Position numbers and translations under genes: made by a program
Notes under the pieces: generated by a model
What the model saw: only the letters and a program-made list of their open reading frames with translations
What the model was told of the DNA's origin: nothing
Database searches by the model: none
Part shown: positions 23,073-32,110 of the stretch, one piece after another
Position numbering within the stretch: position 1 is the first letter of the stretch
Layout: each line of letters starts with the position of its first letter
NCBI RefSeq assembly: GCF_001422245.1
Contig: NZ_LMMM01000006.1
Span: 62,001-126,000 of the forward strand
Direction: 5' to 3'
Length of the DNA: 64,000 nucleotides
Origin: Rhizobium sp. Leaf262
GTDB taxonomy: Bacteria > Pseudomonadota > Alphaproteobacteria > Rhizobiales > Rhizobiaceae

Positions 23073-24218
23073 TTAAAGAAGATCAAGAGGGAGACGAATG
23101 TTCTTCGGTGCAGCACCAAGCTGTGATCTGTCCAGTCGTTTTGGTCTTGCCCATTCCTTCCTTGCTTCTTCCGACAGCACGAGACCATGTCCGGGTCTGT
23201 CGGGGGCGTAAGCGTAGCCATCGCGGATTTCGATGGGGGTTTCCACCAGGTGATCGAAATTCTGGAAGGAATATTCCAGCCATTCCACTTCTGGCAGGGC
23301 GACCGCCATGTGCACGCCGACTTCGAGGAACGTATTGCCGAGGCTCACCGGAACGCCAACTTCGGCAGCGAGCCAACCGATCCGCATGACATCCGTCACC
23401 TGCCCATGGACATTGAGAAGATCGGTGCCGTGATTTTCGAGGAGAATGCGCTTGCCGGGCAGATCGAGATATTCGCCGCTGTTGATCTGTGTCCAGTTGA
23501 CGGCGTGACGCAGTGTCCGCAACCCTTCGAAGTCATGACGCAAAATAGGATCTTCGACCCAGAGCAGATCGTGGCCGGCGTCGCGGATTTCGGTCAGTTT
23601 GACGAGAGCCTCCTTGGAGTTCCAGGCTTCGTTGGGATCGATCATGATTAGCGAGCCCTTCGGCACCGATTGCTGAAGCAGGTCGAGCCGTTTCAGGTCG
23701 CGCTTGAAGTCGGGATGTCCGACTTTGATTTTGAACGCATTGTATCCGATACTTGCGGCGTGCGAGAACAGCGCACAGAATGCCTCATCGCTCAAATGGA
23801 AGTCGAGACCACTGGCATAAGCGCGGACGCGATCACGTCTACTTCCCAGCAATTTGTGTAGCGGCATGCCAGCTTGTTTTGCAGCAAGGTCCCAGAGTGC
23901 GACTTGCAGCGCTTCATGAAACGGCAGGGAGAACGCACGCTGGTTTCCGCCACGGGGACGATTGACACGATGCACGAGGCCTATCGCCTTTTGGCCCTTC
24001 AACGTCGGCCAAACCTCGTTTTCGAAAACGGCTTCTATTTCTGCCTGATCAGGCAGCGGATGGAACAGTGTCTGGATGAATCCCAGCCCTACATCACCGG
24101 TTTCAGAGACCAGTTCCAGCGCTGCAACGTTGGCGTCGTCGGCGCGAACCTGACTGTCGCCAATTACACGGTCGCGAGCAAACTGAAATCGCGTTATACG
24201 GAAATGAGAAATAGTCAT
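23073..24218 (-). CDS. Enolase-superfamily enzyme (mandelate racemase/muconate lactonizing group)
   Basis: The 381-residue protein has the superfamily fold: an N-terminal capping domain (to about residue 120), then the barrel with the FKIKVGH strand (KxK base), metal ligands Asp in MIDPNEAW, Glu in LLWVEDPIL and Glu in INSGEYLDL, and a late NVHGQVTDVMRIGWLAAEVG block. Where the mandelate racemase group usually has a catalytic His (seventh strand) this protein has SLGNTFLE, so the second base may differ. It is divergent from a GntR regulator and a sugar-type ABC importer, which points to dehydration or epimerisation of an imported sugar acid. The exact substrate is not readable. Confidence 0.87.
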   Translation of the reverse strand: MTISHFRITRFQFARDRVIGDSQVRADDANVAALELVSETGDVGLGFIQTLFHPLPDQAEIEAVFENEVWPTLKGQKAIGLVHRVNRPRGGNQRAFSLPFHEALQVALWDLAAKQAGMPLHKLLGSRRDRVRAYASGLDFHLSDEAFCALFSHAASIGYNAFKIKVGHPDFKRDLKRLDLLQQSVPKGSLIMIDPNEAWNSKEALVKLTEIRDAGHDLLWVEDPILRHDFEGLRTLRHAVNWTQINSGEYLDLPGKRILLENHGTDLLNVHGQVTDVMRIGWLAAEVGVPVSLGNTFLEVGVHMAVALPEVEWLEYSFQNFDHLVETPIEIRDGYAYAPDRPGHGLVLSEEARKEWARPKRLDRSQLGAAPKNIRLPLDLL

Positions 24219-24281
24219 GGCGGACTCTCTGATCGCTTAAAAACTAATACTGATCTATCAGAAAGGAAATTTTCTGTCATC

Positions 24282-24980
24282 ATGAAAAAAAAGTCGGAGC
24301 GGCAAACTGTGAAATCAGGCGTAAAAGAAGTGGGCATACCTCGCCTGAGCGATGTTGCTTATGAGCGCATTCTCGAAAGCCTTTTCGAGCGCAAGGTGCC
24401 TGTCGGCGCTTTTATCTCACAGAGCGAGCTTTCGGCCATTGTCGATGTGCCGGTGGCGCCGTTGCGGGATGCATTGCGTGTGCTGGACGCCGAGGGCATT
24501 CTGACCATCCATCCACGGTCAGGCATTCAGTTCATTCGGCCTGGTCTGGAACTTACACGTTCCACCTACCAGTTTCGCTCGATTGTCGAACGTGCCGCTG
24601 TGCGCGTGTTTGCGGAAGAAGCAGACGAAAACATTACAAATGCCTTGGAAGTACGGCATTCCCGGCTTTTGCGACGGGTGGAGCGCGACGGTATTGGCCC
24701 GGAGCAACTGCTTGAAATGGATGCGCTCGAACTCGATTTGCACGGTCACATTATCCAGGCTTTGCGTAATCCGCTGATAGAAAGTGCTTACCGGCGCATG
24801 CACAATTATCTGCGGCTGTTGCGGCTCGAGCGTAAGGTGACGGTGCCGATTCTGATCCGGACACTGAAGGAGCATCTCGATATTCTGGAAGCCTGTGGAA
24901 CGCGAGATGCGGATGCTGCGGAAAAGGCGTTGCAGGCGCATTTTCAGGCGGCCATGCAGCGAAACCTCGGGCTCGTATAA
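24282..24980 (+). CDS. GntR-family transcriptional regulator (FCD domain)
   Basis: The 232-residue protein has an N-terminal winged helix (VAYERILESLFERKVPVGAFISQSELSAIVDVPVAPLRDALRVLDAEGILTIHPRSGIQFI). A C-terminal all-helical FCD effector domain follows, in which acidic and His residues (MDALELDLHGHIIQAL, LKEHLDIL, QAHFQAAM) match the metal or ligand site of the family. I chose the ATG at 24282; the frame is open far upstream but overlaps the enolase gene. It is divergent from the enolase-superfamily gene and 112 bp ahead of the importer genes, so it probably represses both in the absence of a sugar-acid ligand. Confidence 0.88.
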   Translation: MKKKSERQTVKSGVKEVGIPRLSDVAYERILESLFERKVPVGAFISQSELSAIVDVPVAPLRDALRVLDAEGILTIHPRSGIQFIRPGLELTRSTYQFRSIVERAAVRVFAEEADENITNALEVRHSRLLRRVERDGIGPEQLLEMDALELDLHGHIIQALRNPLIESAYRRMHNYLRLLRLERKVTVPILIRTLKEHLDILEACGTRDADAAEKALQAHFQAAMQRNLGLV

Positions 24981-24997
24981 ATTAGAACTCCTAATTT
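24979..24997. promoter_or_regulatory. Inverted repeat AAATTAG/CTAATTT before importer operon
   Basis: AAATTAG (24979-24985) and CTAATTT (24991-24997) form a perfect 7-bp inverted repeat with 5-base spacer, starting at the GntR stop codon and about 95 bases before the binding-protein gene. It is a candidate GntR operator. A weak A+T-rich terminator is also possible. Confidence 0.4.
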
Positions 24998-25092
24998 CAG
25001 AGGGTGTCGATGTGCGTGTTGCAGATGTTGAGAATTGGTGCTAGCTTCAACTGATCGATCAGATTGGGAGTCTGATCTCTTGGGAGGTTTCG

Positions 25093-26331
25093 ATGCATCT
25101 GAGCAAACGTGAATTTTTGGCAGCAAGTGCAGTGCTGGCTTTTGCCGCAAGCCTGCGCAGTGCCAACGCGGCGACCGCAATCAATTACTGGCACCATTTT
25201 GCGAGCCAGTCGGAGATGGCAGGTCTGGCCAAAATCATCCAGTTGTTTGCAGCGGCGAACCCGGACATTTCGGTGACGCAGGAAAGCATCCCTAATTCGG
25301 AATATATGGCGAAGGTATCCTCCGCGGTGGTGGCGGGTGGTCGTCCCGATACCGGGATGGTGATCGCAGAGCGCTTTGCCGACCTCACTGCAATGGGTGC
25401 GCTGGTCGATATCAGCGAGCGTATCAATAAGTGGGAAGGCAAGGCCAATCTGCCGGACAACCGCTGGGCTGGAATGTCGAGTGAGGGTGCGATCTACGCC
25501 GTGCCAGCTTATGCCTTCGTTGACTGGATGTATTATCGCAAAGACTATTTCGAGGAAGCGGGAGTTTCGGCTCCTCCCAAAACCTTCGACGAGTTCCTGA
25601 CAGTCTGCCGCAAACTGACGGACCCATCCAAGAACCGATACGCATTCGGCATGCGCGGTGGGGCGGGTGCCTTCAAATACGTGATCGACGTCATGGAGGC
25701 CTTTGGCTCACCGCTCGTCAAGGATGGTCAGGCTGCCATCGACAAGCTAGCTGCGGTCGAGGCGATCACCTTCTACGCCAATCTGTTTCGCAAGGAGAAA
25801 GTCGCGCCGCCGAGCGCGCCAAACGATAGTTATCGGCAGATCATGGAAGGTTTCAGAACCGGCCAAACGGCGATGATCTGGCACCATACCGGTTCGCTGA
25901 TCGAAATCTCCACCGCACTGAAGCCCGGCGTTCAATTTGCCACCGCACCCATGCCAGCCGGTCCCAAGGCGCACATTGCCCGTGTTTCCTATGCCGGTAA
26001 CGGCATCTTCAAGGAAGACAATGTCGAGGCCGCATGGAAATGGATCAGCTTCTGGGGCCAGACCGACGCGGCCATCGCGCTTCTTGAGGCAACCGGTTAC
26101 TTCCCGGCGTCCACCGCCGCCCTTAAAGACGAGCGGATCACGGGAAATCCGATTTACGCCGCTGCGACGCAGACGCTCGAATTTGGCCGCCTGCCGAACA
26201 ACTTCGTCGGCGCTGCCGGTTGGTCGGAAAATGTGGTCAATCCCACGTTCCAGTCGGTTCTGACGGGGCAGTTGACGCCCGAGCAAGCCGTTGATCGGAT
26301 GATCGAGGGCCTTGAAGCAGCGCTGCGCTAA
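25093..26331 (+). CDS. Sugar-type ABC transporter extracellular binding protein (family 1)
   Basis: The 412-residue binding protein has a signal peptide (MHLSKREFLAASAVLAFAASLRSANA) and the cluster B fold of sugar and oligosaccharide binding proteins: INYWHHF at the start, AKIIQLFAAANPDISV, RPDTGMVIAERFADLTAMGALVDIS, and AWKWISFWGQTDAAIALLEATGYFPA. GGGAGGTTTCG precedes the ATG. It is the first of four importer genes and follows the GntR regulator. The ligand is probably a sugar, polyol or sugar acid, given the enolase-superfamily neighbour. Confidence 0.92.
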   Translation: MHLSKREFLAASAVLAFAASLRSANAATAINYWHHFASQSEMAGLAKIIQLFAAANPDISVTQESIPNSEYMAKVSSAVVAGGRPDTGMVIAERFADLTAMGALVDISERINKWEGKANLPDNRWAGMSSEGAIYAVPAYAFVDWMYYRKDYFEEAGVSAPPKTFDEFLTVCRKLTDPSKNRYAFGMRGGAGAFKYVIDVMEAFGSPLVKDGQAAIDKLAAVEAITFYANLFRKEKVAPPSAPNDSYRQIMEGFRTGQTAMIWHHTGSLIEISTALKPGVQFATAPMPAGPKAHIARVSYAGNGIFKEDNVEAAWKWISFWGQTDAAIALLEATGYFPASTAALKDERITGNPIYAAATQTLEFGRLPNNFVGAAGWSENVVNPTFQSVLTGQLTPEQAVDRMIEGLEAALR

Positions 26332-26400
26332 TCTCTTATAGGCGCGGTGCGGCCTGCCGTATCGCGCCCCAAGCAGGGACGGCGTCAGCGCCGCATTTCC

Positions 26401-27318
26401 ATGACCCCACTTTCAAGACGCCATCCTTTCAGCAGTCTCGGAGAAATCTCGGAAACGCGTTGCTGGGTGTATCTTCTTCTCCTGCCGAGCCTTCTGCTGC
26501 TGTTTCTGGTGGTTGCCTACCCCACGATCTACGGCTTCTTCATCAGCGTGCGTGAAATGCGCCTGACGCGCCCCGGACTCAATGGCTGGGTGGGAATGAA
26601 GCATTACGTCGCGATGATGTCGGATCGCGTCTTCTGGATTTCGCTGAAGAACACGGCGATCTGGGTTGTCGCAGCCGTTACGATCGAGATGACGCTCGGC
26701 TTCATCGCAGCCGTGGCACTCAACCGCAATCTGCCGGGCACAAAGATTTTCGGCGTGCTGATCCTGCTACCGTATTTCCTGCCGAATGTCGTGGCTGGGC
26801 ATATGTGGGCGCTTCTTCTCGATCCACGCCTTGGCGTCATCAACGATATTCTGGTTCGGCTCGGCATGTTGAGTTCCTACAAGGCCTGGTTCGCTGATCC
26901 CAGTACCGCTCTTGCCGCAACCATTCTCGTCGAGGCGTGGCACGGCTTTCCGTTTTTTGCGCTTCTGTTTCTGGCTGGCCTGAAAGGCATACCCGAAGAT
27001 CTGTACAAGGCCGCAGCCGTGGATGGTGCTGGCTCCTTCACCAAGTTCAGACTGATCACCGTGCCGATGCTGAAGACGGTGATCACGGCTGCCGTGATCC
27101 TGCGCGTCATCAGCCTCGTCAACTCGCCCGATCTTTTGCTGGTGCTGACAGGCGGCGGCCCCGGCAACGCAACGCAGGTCCTGTCGCTCTACGCATTTCA
27201 GACGGCCTATCGCGATTTTAACTTCGGTTACGCAGGCGCTCTTTCGGTTGTGATGTTCTTCATCCTGATGGTCTTCGCAACGATCTACATCCGCCTGTCG
27301 CGCATAACGAAGGAATAA
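26401..27318 (+). CDS. Sugar ABC transporter permease (MalF/UgpA type)
   Basis: The permease of about 305 residues has six hydrophobic segments, starting with WVYLLLLPSLLLLFLVVAYPTIYGF. The EAA motif appears as LYKAAAVDGAGSFTKFRLITVPMLK and the typical SLVNSPDLLLVLTGGGPGNATQVL follows. The start is uncertain. An ATG at 26401 is reasonable for length, and a GTG at 26347 would add 18 basic residues; neither has a strong ribosome site. It forms a heterodimer with the permease at 27322. Confidence 0.9.
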   Translation: MTPLSRRHPFSSLGEISETRCWVYLLLLPSLLLLFLVVAYPTIYGFFISVREMRLTRPGLNGWVGMKHYVAMMSDRVFWISLKNTAIWVVAAVTIEMTLGFIAAVALNRNLPGTKIFGVLILLPYFLPNVVAGHMWALLLDPRLGVINDILVRLGMLSSYKAWFADPSTALAATILVEAWHGFPFFALLFLAGLKGIPEDLYKAAAVDGAGSFTKFRLITVPMLKTVITAAVILRVISLVNSPDLLLVLTGGGPGNATQVLSLYAFQTAYRDFNFGYAGALSVVMFFILMVFATIYIRLSRITKE

Positions 27319-27321
27319 GCC

Positions 27322-28167
27322 ATGTTTAAAAGCAATCGCAGCAGGCGAATGGCAGCCGATATCCTGACTTACGCGGTTCTGTTCACGCTCGCGGCCTTCT
27401 GCCTTGGCCCCATGGTCTGGATGTTTTTGACATCGCTGAAGCCCGAGGCGGATATCGTGACGTCGCAGATGCAGTATATCCCGACGCACATTACATCCGA
27501 AAATTATGTGGCGATATGGACCCAGTCGAACTTTCCGGTGCTGATCACTAACAGTCTCATCGTCACCACCGTCACGGTCGCGATCTGCGTCGTCACCGGC
27601 ACCTTGGCTGCTTACGCCTTCTCGCGGCTGGTGTTTCGTGGACGCAACAACATCATGCTGGGTTACCTGCTGATCCGCATGTTCCCCGCCGTAATGATGA
27701 TCATCCCGCTTTATGTGATGATGAGAACCGTAGGGCTGGTGGATAGCCGGTTCGGCCTGGCGCTCGCCTATACCAGCTTCCTGCTGCCGCTTTTCGTATG
27801 GATGCTCAAGGGCTTTTTCGATGCCGCACCCAAGGAGCTTGAAAGTGCGGCGCGCATCGACGGTTCGACTCGTCTTGGTGCCATGGTACGCATCGTGCTG
27901 CCCCTGGCACGAAACGGTCTGGTCGCCAGTTCCGTCTTCATCGCCATCGCCGCCTGGAACGAATTCATCTTCGCTCTGATGCTGACCACGGGGCAGGGGT
28001 CTCGTACATGGCCTGTCGGGCTTCAGTTGATGGTCGGCGAATTCCAGCTTCCCTGGGGCGTCCTGGCCGCAGGCGGCATTCTCAGCATTCTCCCCGTCAT
28101 GCTTTTGTTTGCCATCGTCCAGCGGGCAATGGTTCAGGGTCTCACCGCCGGAGCCATAAAGGGCTAA
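27322..28167 (+). CDS. Sugar ABC transporter permease (MalG/UgpE type)
   Basis: The 281-residue permease shows six hydrophobic segments and the MalG-type EAA loop ELESAARIDGSTRLGAMVRIVLPLARNGL followed by FIAIAAWNEFIFALMLT. It starts 3 bases after the preceding permease stop with AAGGAATAAGCC as ribosome site. It is the second membrane subunit of the importer and is followed by the ATPase gene after 14 bases. Confidence 0.92.
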   Translation: MFKSNRSRRMAADILTYAVLFTLAAFCLGPMVWMFLTSLKPEADIVTSQMQYIPTHITSENYVAIWTQSNFPVLITNSLIVTTVTVAICVVTGTLAAYAFSRLVFRGRNNIMLGYLLIRMFPAVMMIIPLYVMMRTVGLVDSRFGLALAYTSFLLPLFVWMLKGFFDAAPKELESAARIDGSTRLGAMVRIVLPLARNGLVASSVFIAIAAWNEFIFALMLTTGQGSRTWPVGLQLMVGEFQLPWGVLAAGGILSILPVMLLFAIVQRAMVQGLTAGAIKG

Positions 28168-28181
28168 AGGAACAACGTAAA

Positions 28182-29261
28182 ATGGCGACACTGTCACTCA
28201 ACAACGTCCGCAAATCCTATGGTGCACTCGAAGTCCTGCATGGCATCGACATCAAGCTTGAGGATGGCGGCTTTCTGGTGCTGCTCGGGCCATCCGGCTG
28301 CGGCAAATCCACGCTTCTCAACATTATCGCCGGTCTCGATGAGACCTCAAGCGGCGATATCGCCATTGGCGGACAATCGGTCTCCAACTTGCCGCCGAAA
28401 GATCGAAACATCGCCATGGTGTTTCAATCCTACGCGCTTTATCCAACCATGTCGGTGGAGCGAAACATCGGCTTCGGGCTGGAAATGCGCGGCACACCTG
28501 TCGATCAGCGGCGCGAAGCTGTCGCGCGTGCTGCCGATATGTTGCAGGTCGCGCATCTGCTGGATCGCAAACCGGCCAACCTTTCCGGCGGTCAGCGCCA
28601 GCGTGTGGCGATGGGTCGTGCAATCGTCCGCGACCCGGATCTGTTCCTGTTTGACGAACCGCTCTCGAACCTCGACGCCAAGCTGCGTGTGGAGATGCGC
28701 ACCGAGATCAAGCGACTGCATGAAAGACTTGGCACCAGCATCGTCTACGTCACCCACGACCAGATCGAGGCCATGACGCTGGCGACAAAAGTTGCGGTCA
28801 TGAAAGGCGGTCACATCCAGCAACTGGCTGACCCTCGCACAATCTACGAGCGACCGGCCAATATGTTCGTGGCAGGTTTTATTGGCTCACCTGCCATGAA
28901 TTTTCTGAAAGGACGGCTGGTCAGTGGCGATTTCGGTTGGCAGTTCAGGGCGGAAGGCATTCTGCTTGAGTTGGGTCGCAGCGATGCAGGACTGATCGAG
29001 CAAGATGTTATTCTCGGTATCCGTCCCGAAGAGTTGAAGGTCGTTCACGATAACAAGCCTGCAACTTTCCTTGGCAATATCGACGTCGTAGAGCCCACGG
29101 GCCCTGATACGATGCTCACCGCTCTCATCGGTGGTCAAACGGTGGTCGCACGAATAGAGCCACGTTTTTCTGGACGAAGAGGGGACCCCATCGCTTTTAC
29201 CGTCGATCCGGCAAGTGCCAATCTCTTTGATCCGACAACAGAGTTAAGGATGGCCCTGTAG
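28182..29261 (+). CDS. Sugar ABC transporter ATP-binding protein (UgpC/MalK type)
   Basis: The 359-residue ATPase has Walker A GPSGCGKST, Q-loop VFQSYALYPTMSVERNIGFGLEMRG, signature LSGGQRQRVAMGRAIVRDP, Walker B LFLFDEPLSNLDAKLR and switch His YVTHDQIEAMTLATK. A C-terminal TOBE-type regulatory domain follows (FIGSPAMNFLKGRLV, GIRPEELKVV, ISFTVDP-like end). The ATG at 28182 follows AAAGGAACAACG, so the longer overlapping frame from 28008 is rejected. It completes the importer and is followed by a long hairpin at 29370. Confidence 0.93.
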   Translation: MATLSLNNVRKSYGALEVLHGIDIKLEDGGFLVLLGPSGCGKSTLLNIIAGLDETSSGDIAIGGQSVSNLPPKDRNIAMVFQSYALYPTMSVERNIGFGLEMRGTPVDQRREAVARAADMLQVAHLLDRKPANLSGGQRQRVAMGRAIVRDPDLFLFDEPLSNLDAKLRVEMRTEIKRLHERLGTSIVYVTHDQIEAMTLATKVAVMKGGHIQQLADPRTIYERPANMFVAGFIGSPAMNFLKGRLVSGDFGWQFRAEGILLELGRSDAGLIEQDVILGIRPEELKVVHDNKPATFLGNIDVVEPTGPDTMLTALIGGQTVVARIEPRFSGRRGDPIAFTVDPASANLFDPTTELRMAL

Positions 29262-29369
29262 CGGCTCGGGCTGATGTTCGATCGCTTGCAGCAAACTTGC
29301 TCGCTCCGATGCTGCCTTGCGCTGCGTCTAGACGCCTAGATTCATTATGAAGTAGCGGATTTTACATCA

Positions 29370-29403
29370 TTTTGACTGTGCGGAGCAAACTGCACAGTCA
29401 AAA
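29370..29403. repeat. Perfect inverted repeat between convergent operons
   Basis: TTTTGACTGTGC (29370-29381) and GCACAGTCAAAA (29392-29403) are perfect reverse complements around a 10-base loop, between convergent genes ending at 29261 and 29467. The T run leads and the A run trails in both directions, the opposite of a normal bidirectional terminator, so its role is uncertain. Confidence 0.55.
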
Positions 29404-29466
29404 AGACCATGAACGGAAGGGGCGATCAATCGACCGCCCTCTTCTGAAGTGTAACTATTGCGCTGT

Positions 29467-30243
29467 TTATGCAGGTCGCTCTTCGCCTGCGTTGGGGCGC
29501 CATGTAATCAATTTCTTCTCGACAAAATCGAGCACGAGATCAATGACGAGGACGAACATCGCCAGGATGATAATGCCTGCAAAGACGCCCACAGCATCGA
29601 AGTTGCCCTCTGAGCGGGCGATAAGGTAGCCGAGACCGGCAGACGCCCCCAAATACTCACCGATGATTGCGCCAACGACGGCAAAGCCGACAGAGGTGCG
29701 AAGCGAAGACAGGATCCAGCTTGCCGCAGCAGGGAAGTAGACGTGGCGCAATAGGTCGGAGCGTTTTGCGCCCAGAATGCGAGCATTCGATAAAACGACC
29801 GGGTTCACTTCCTTCACACCCTGCATGGCGTTGAAGAAGGTGACGAAGAATACGAGCGTCACTGCAAGAGCAACCTTCGACCAGAGGCCTAACCCCAGCC
29901 ACAGGACGAAGATCGGCGCTAGGACAACGCGCGGAATTGCGTTGACGGCCTTGATGAAAGGGTCAAGCACGCGTGCGACGAATGGGCTCAGTCCAAGCCA
30001 TACGCCTGCCGCCACACCGAGGCCTGTGCCAATGAGATAACCGAGGACAGTCTCGCTCAGCGTGATTCCAACATGCTTATAGAAACCGGCGTCTGCAATC
30101 CATGTCACGACCTGTTTGACGATGTCGAATGGGGCGGGGAAGAAGAAGCGATCAATCACACCGGTGGAGACGCCAAGCTGCCAGCCGCCCAGGATGACAA
30201 CGAGAAGTGCCACTTGGATAAGGCGAATGTTAACGGCTTGCAT
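29467..30243 (-). CDS. ABC transporter permease (SsuC/TauC type)
   Basis: The 258-residue inner-membrane permease has about six hydrophobic segments, with family blocks AVNAIPRVVLAPIFVLWLGLGLWSKVAL, MQGVKEVNPVVLSNARILGAKRSDLLRHVYFPAA (EAA loop) and VGAIIGEYLGASAGLGYLIARSEGNFD. The start overlaps the end of the ATPase gene by 14 bases. It is the last gene of the four-gene unit that starts with the PrpF-like isomerase at 33193, so the carried compound probably relates to that enzyme. Confidence 0.92.
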   Translation of the reverse strand: MQAVNIRLIQVALLVVILGGWQLGVSTGVIDRFFFPAPFDIVKQVVTWIADAGFYKHVGITLSETVLGYLIGTGLGVAAGVWLGLSPFVARVLDPFIKAVNAIPRVVLAPIFVLWLGLGLWSKVALAVTLVFFVTFFNAMQGVKEVNPVVLSNARILGAKRSDLLRHVYFPAAASWILSSLRTSVGFAVVGAIIGEYLGASAGLGYLIARSEGNFDAVGVFAGIIILAMFVLVIDLVLDFVEKKLITWRPNAGEERPA

Positions 30244-31051
30244 AGCTTTTCTCCACTTCGCCGCGCAGGGATGCCCAGATGTCGCGGTACAGAGTCATGA
30301 ATTTCGGATCGAGTTTGATTTCCGCAACGTTGCGCGGACGCTCCAGATCGACGGGGAAACTTTCGATTACCCGGCTCTTTGGACCTGCTGCGAGGACCAC
30401 GACACGGTCGCCCAACGCAATGGCTTCTTCGAGGTCGTGCGTGATCATCACCACTGCTCTACGGTCTTCCTGCCAAAGCCTTAGAAGTTCGTTCTGCATC
30501 AGGTGTCTCGTGTGGATGTCGAGCGCTGAAAACGGCTCATCCATCAAAATGACCTTTGGTTCGGTAATCAGCGCCTGTGCCATCTGCACACGCTTGCGCT
30601 GACCACCGGAAAGCTGGTGAGGAAAGCGTGCTTCAAAACCTTTCAGGCCAACTTTTTCGAGCCATGCCAGTACCTTGCCGCGTCGCTCTGCCTCTGGCAC
30701 TCCCCTGAACATGAGGCCTAGTTCGACGTTTTGATACGCCGTTTTCCACGGAAGGAGAGCGTCCTGCTGGAAGAGATAGCCGATGTTGTTTTGAACGCCG
30801 TTGACGGCAGCGCCGTCGATAGCAACGGCACCTTTCGCTGGCTTCAACAAACCGGCGATCGCGTTGAGGATGGTTGATTTCCCGCAACCGGTCGGCCCGA
30901 CAATGGAGAGAAACTCTCCATCGCCCACGTTAAGATTGACGTCCTGAACGGCAACAAACGAACCAAACGCCATGGTGACGTCATCTATTGTTACCATCGG
31001 GTTGGTTTGAGAATCTGCCACAGGCTTTAACTTTCTGATTGTCGAAGACAT
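30230..31051 (-). CDS. ABC transporter ATP-binding protein (SsuB/TauB type)
   Basis: The ATPase of about 273 residues has Walker A GPTGCGKSTILN, Q-loop LFQQDALLPWKTAYQNVELGL, signature LSGGQRKRVQMAQALI, Walker B VILMDEPFSALD and switch His MITHDLEEAI. Two ATG codons lie at 31057 and 31051. I prefer 31051 because GAGG is then 8 bases upstream. It starts a few bases after the binding-protein stop. The QQDALLPW block is typical of the nitrate/sulfonate/taurine/NMT1 importers. Confidence 0.92.
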   Translation of the reverse strand: MSSTIRKLKPVADSQTNPMVTIDDVTMAFGSFVAVQDVNLNVGDGEFLSIVGPTGCGKSTILNAIAGLLKPAKGAVAIDGAAVNGVQNNIGYLFQQDALLPWKTAYQNVELGLMFRGVPEAERRGKVLAWLEKVGLKGFEARFPHQLSGGQRKRVQMAQALITEPKVILMDEPFSALDIHTRHLMQNELLRLWQEDRRAVVMITHDLEEAIALGDRVVVLAAGPKSRVIESFPVDLERPRNVAEIKLDPKFMTLYRDIWASLRGEVEKSYASR

Positions 31052-31061
31052 TGACATACCC

Positions 31062-32063
31062 TCAGTTTGCCGGCTTCGAAGCCGTGGCCTCGACGAACTT
31101 GTTGGTGTAAGTGGTGTTGAGATCGATCGTGGCCTTGGCGACGGCGTCGTTGAAGCTTTTCAAGACAGCCAAAGGCGTTTCCAGATCACCCTGCACGAAC
31201 TTGCCGTCTTCCGAAAAGATGGCCTTTGCAGCTTCCACTGCCTTGATGTAAGTCTGCTTGTCGCCGGATACGAAGTCGTCAGGGAGCTTCTCTACGATCT
31301 CTTCAGCTGAATGCGCCTTCATCCAGTGCAATGCCTTGACGGTGGCGTTCGTCACCTTTTGGATGACCTCGGGATGTGCATCGATGTAGTCCTGAGTGGC
31401 ATAGAGAACGGACGTCGGATAGATGCCGCCGTATACGTCCTTTGCACCTTGGTCGCTGCGTGCATCGATCAGAATCTTGCCCAATCCACGCTCCACAACA
31501 ATCGTTGCGGCAGGATCGTAGTTGACGAGCAGATCGATCTTCCCCTGCTGCAAAGCGGCGACGGCTGCTGCACCGGAACCGACACCAATGATGGAAATAT
31601 CACTTTCACTCAGATTGTGTTGCTTCAGATAATAGCGAATGAAGAAGTCCGACGATGAGCCAGGTGAGGTAATGCCGACTTTTTTGCCCTTGATCGTTTC
31701 AGGCTTTGCAGGGTCGAAATCTGTGTCGTTGGTTCCTGCAAGAACGAGCCCGGAGTTACGTGCAAGCATGACGAACCCGACGACATGCTTGTTTTGCGAC
31801 TGCATCTGGATCGTGTGATCGTAGAAGCCGACTGCCACATCTGTTGACCCGGCAACAAGTGCCTGCAAAACCTTGGAACCACCTTGGGCAAAGTTCTCTG
31901 TCGTGACGTCCAGACCTTCGTCCTTGTAATAACCGAGGCTCGCAGCCACGGGGAACGGCAGATTGTTGAGATTATAGGATCCGACACTCATCCTGACGGA
32001 TTCGGCATTTGCAGACGCTGTAAGTGCACAAAGTGCCGCCGCCGCAAGTAGATATTTACGCAT
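31062..32063 (-). CDS. ABC transporter substrate-binding protein (NMT1/SsuA type)
   Basis: The 333-residue periplasmic protein has a signal peptide (MRKYLLAAAALCALTASANA) and the NMT1/SsuA fold: VAASLGYYKDEGLDVTTENFAQGGSKVLQALVAGSTDVAVGFYDH, IKGKKVGITSPGSSSDFFIRYYLKQHNL and GKIDLLVNYDPAA. GGGAGGAAACCTCA precedes the ATG at 32063, so the upstream start at 32099 is not used. It lies between the PrpF-like gene and the ATPase. A carboxylated aromatic or tricarboxylate-like ligand is a reasonable guess from the neighbour, not from this protein. Confidence 0.92.
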   Translation of the reverse strand: MRKYLLAAAALCALTASANAESVRMSVGSYNLNNLPFPVAASLGYYKDEGLDVTTENFAQGGSKVLQALVAGSTDVAVGFYDHTIQMQSQNKHVVGFVMLARNSGLVLAGTNDTDFDPAKPETIKGKKVGITSPGSSSDFFIRYYLKQHNLSESDISIIGVGSGAAAVAALQQGKIDLLVNYDPAATIVVERGLGKILIDARSDQGAKDVYGGIYPTSVLYATQDYIDAHPEVIQKVTNATVKALHWMKAHSAEEIVEKLPDDFVSGDKQTYIKAVEAAKAIFSEDGKFVQGDLETPLAVLKSFNDAVAKATIDLNTTYTNKFVEATASKPAN

Positions 32064-32110
32064 TGAGGTTTCCTCCCTTTTGTTTAGATAATTTGCCAAT
32101 CTGGCGTCGT

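Noticed and set aside
23874-24281. Long upstream extension of the GntR frame
   Set aside because: It overlaps the enolase-superfamily gene on the other strand and contains no family residues; the ATG at 24282 gives the normal GntR/FCD length.
28008-28181. 58-residue N-terminal extension of the UgpC/MalK-type ATPase
   Set aside because: It overlaps the permease gene and lacks family sequence; ATG at 28182 has a good ribosome site.
26767-28197. 476-codon minus-strand open frame opposite the sugar permeases
   Set aside because: It lies entirely antisense to two clear ABC permease genes, has shadow-type composition (rich in His, Asp, Gln, Gly) and no family resemblance.
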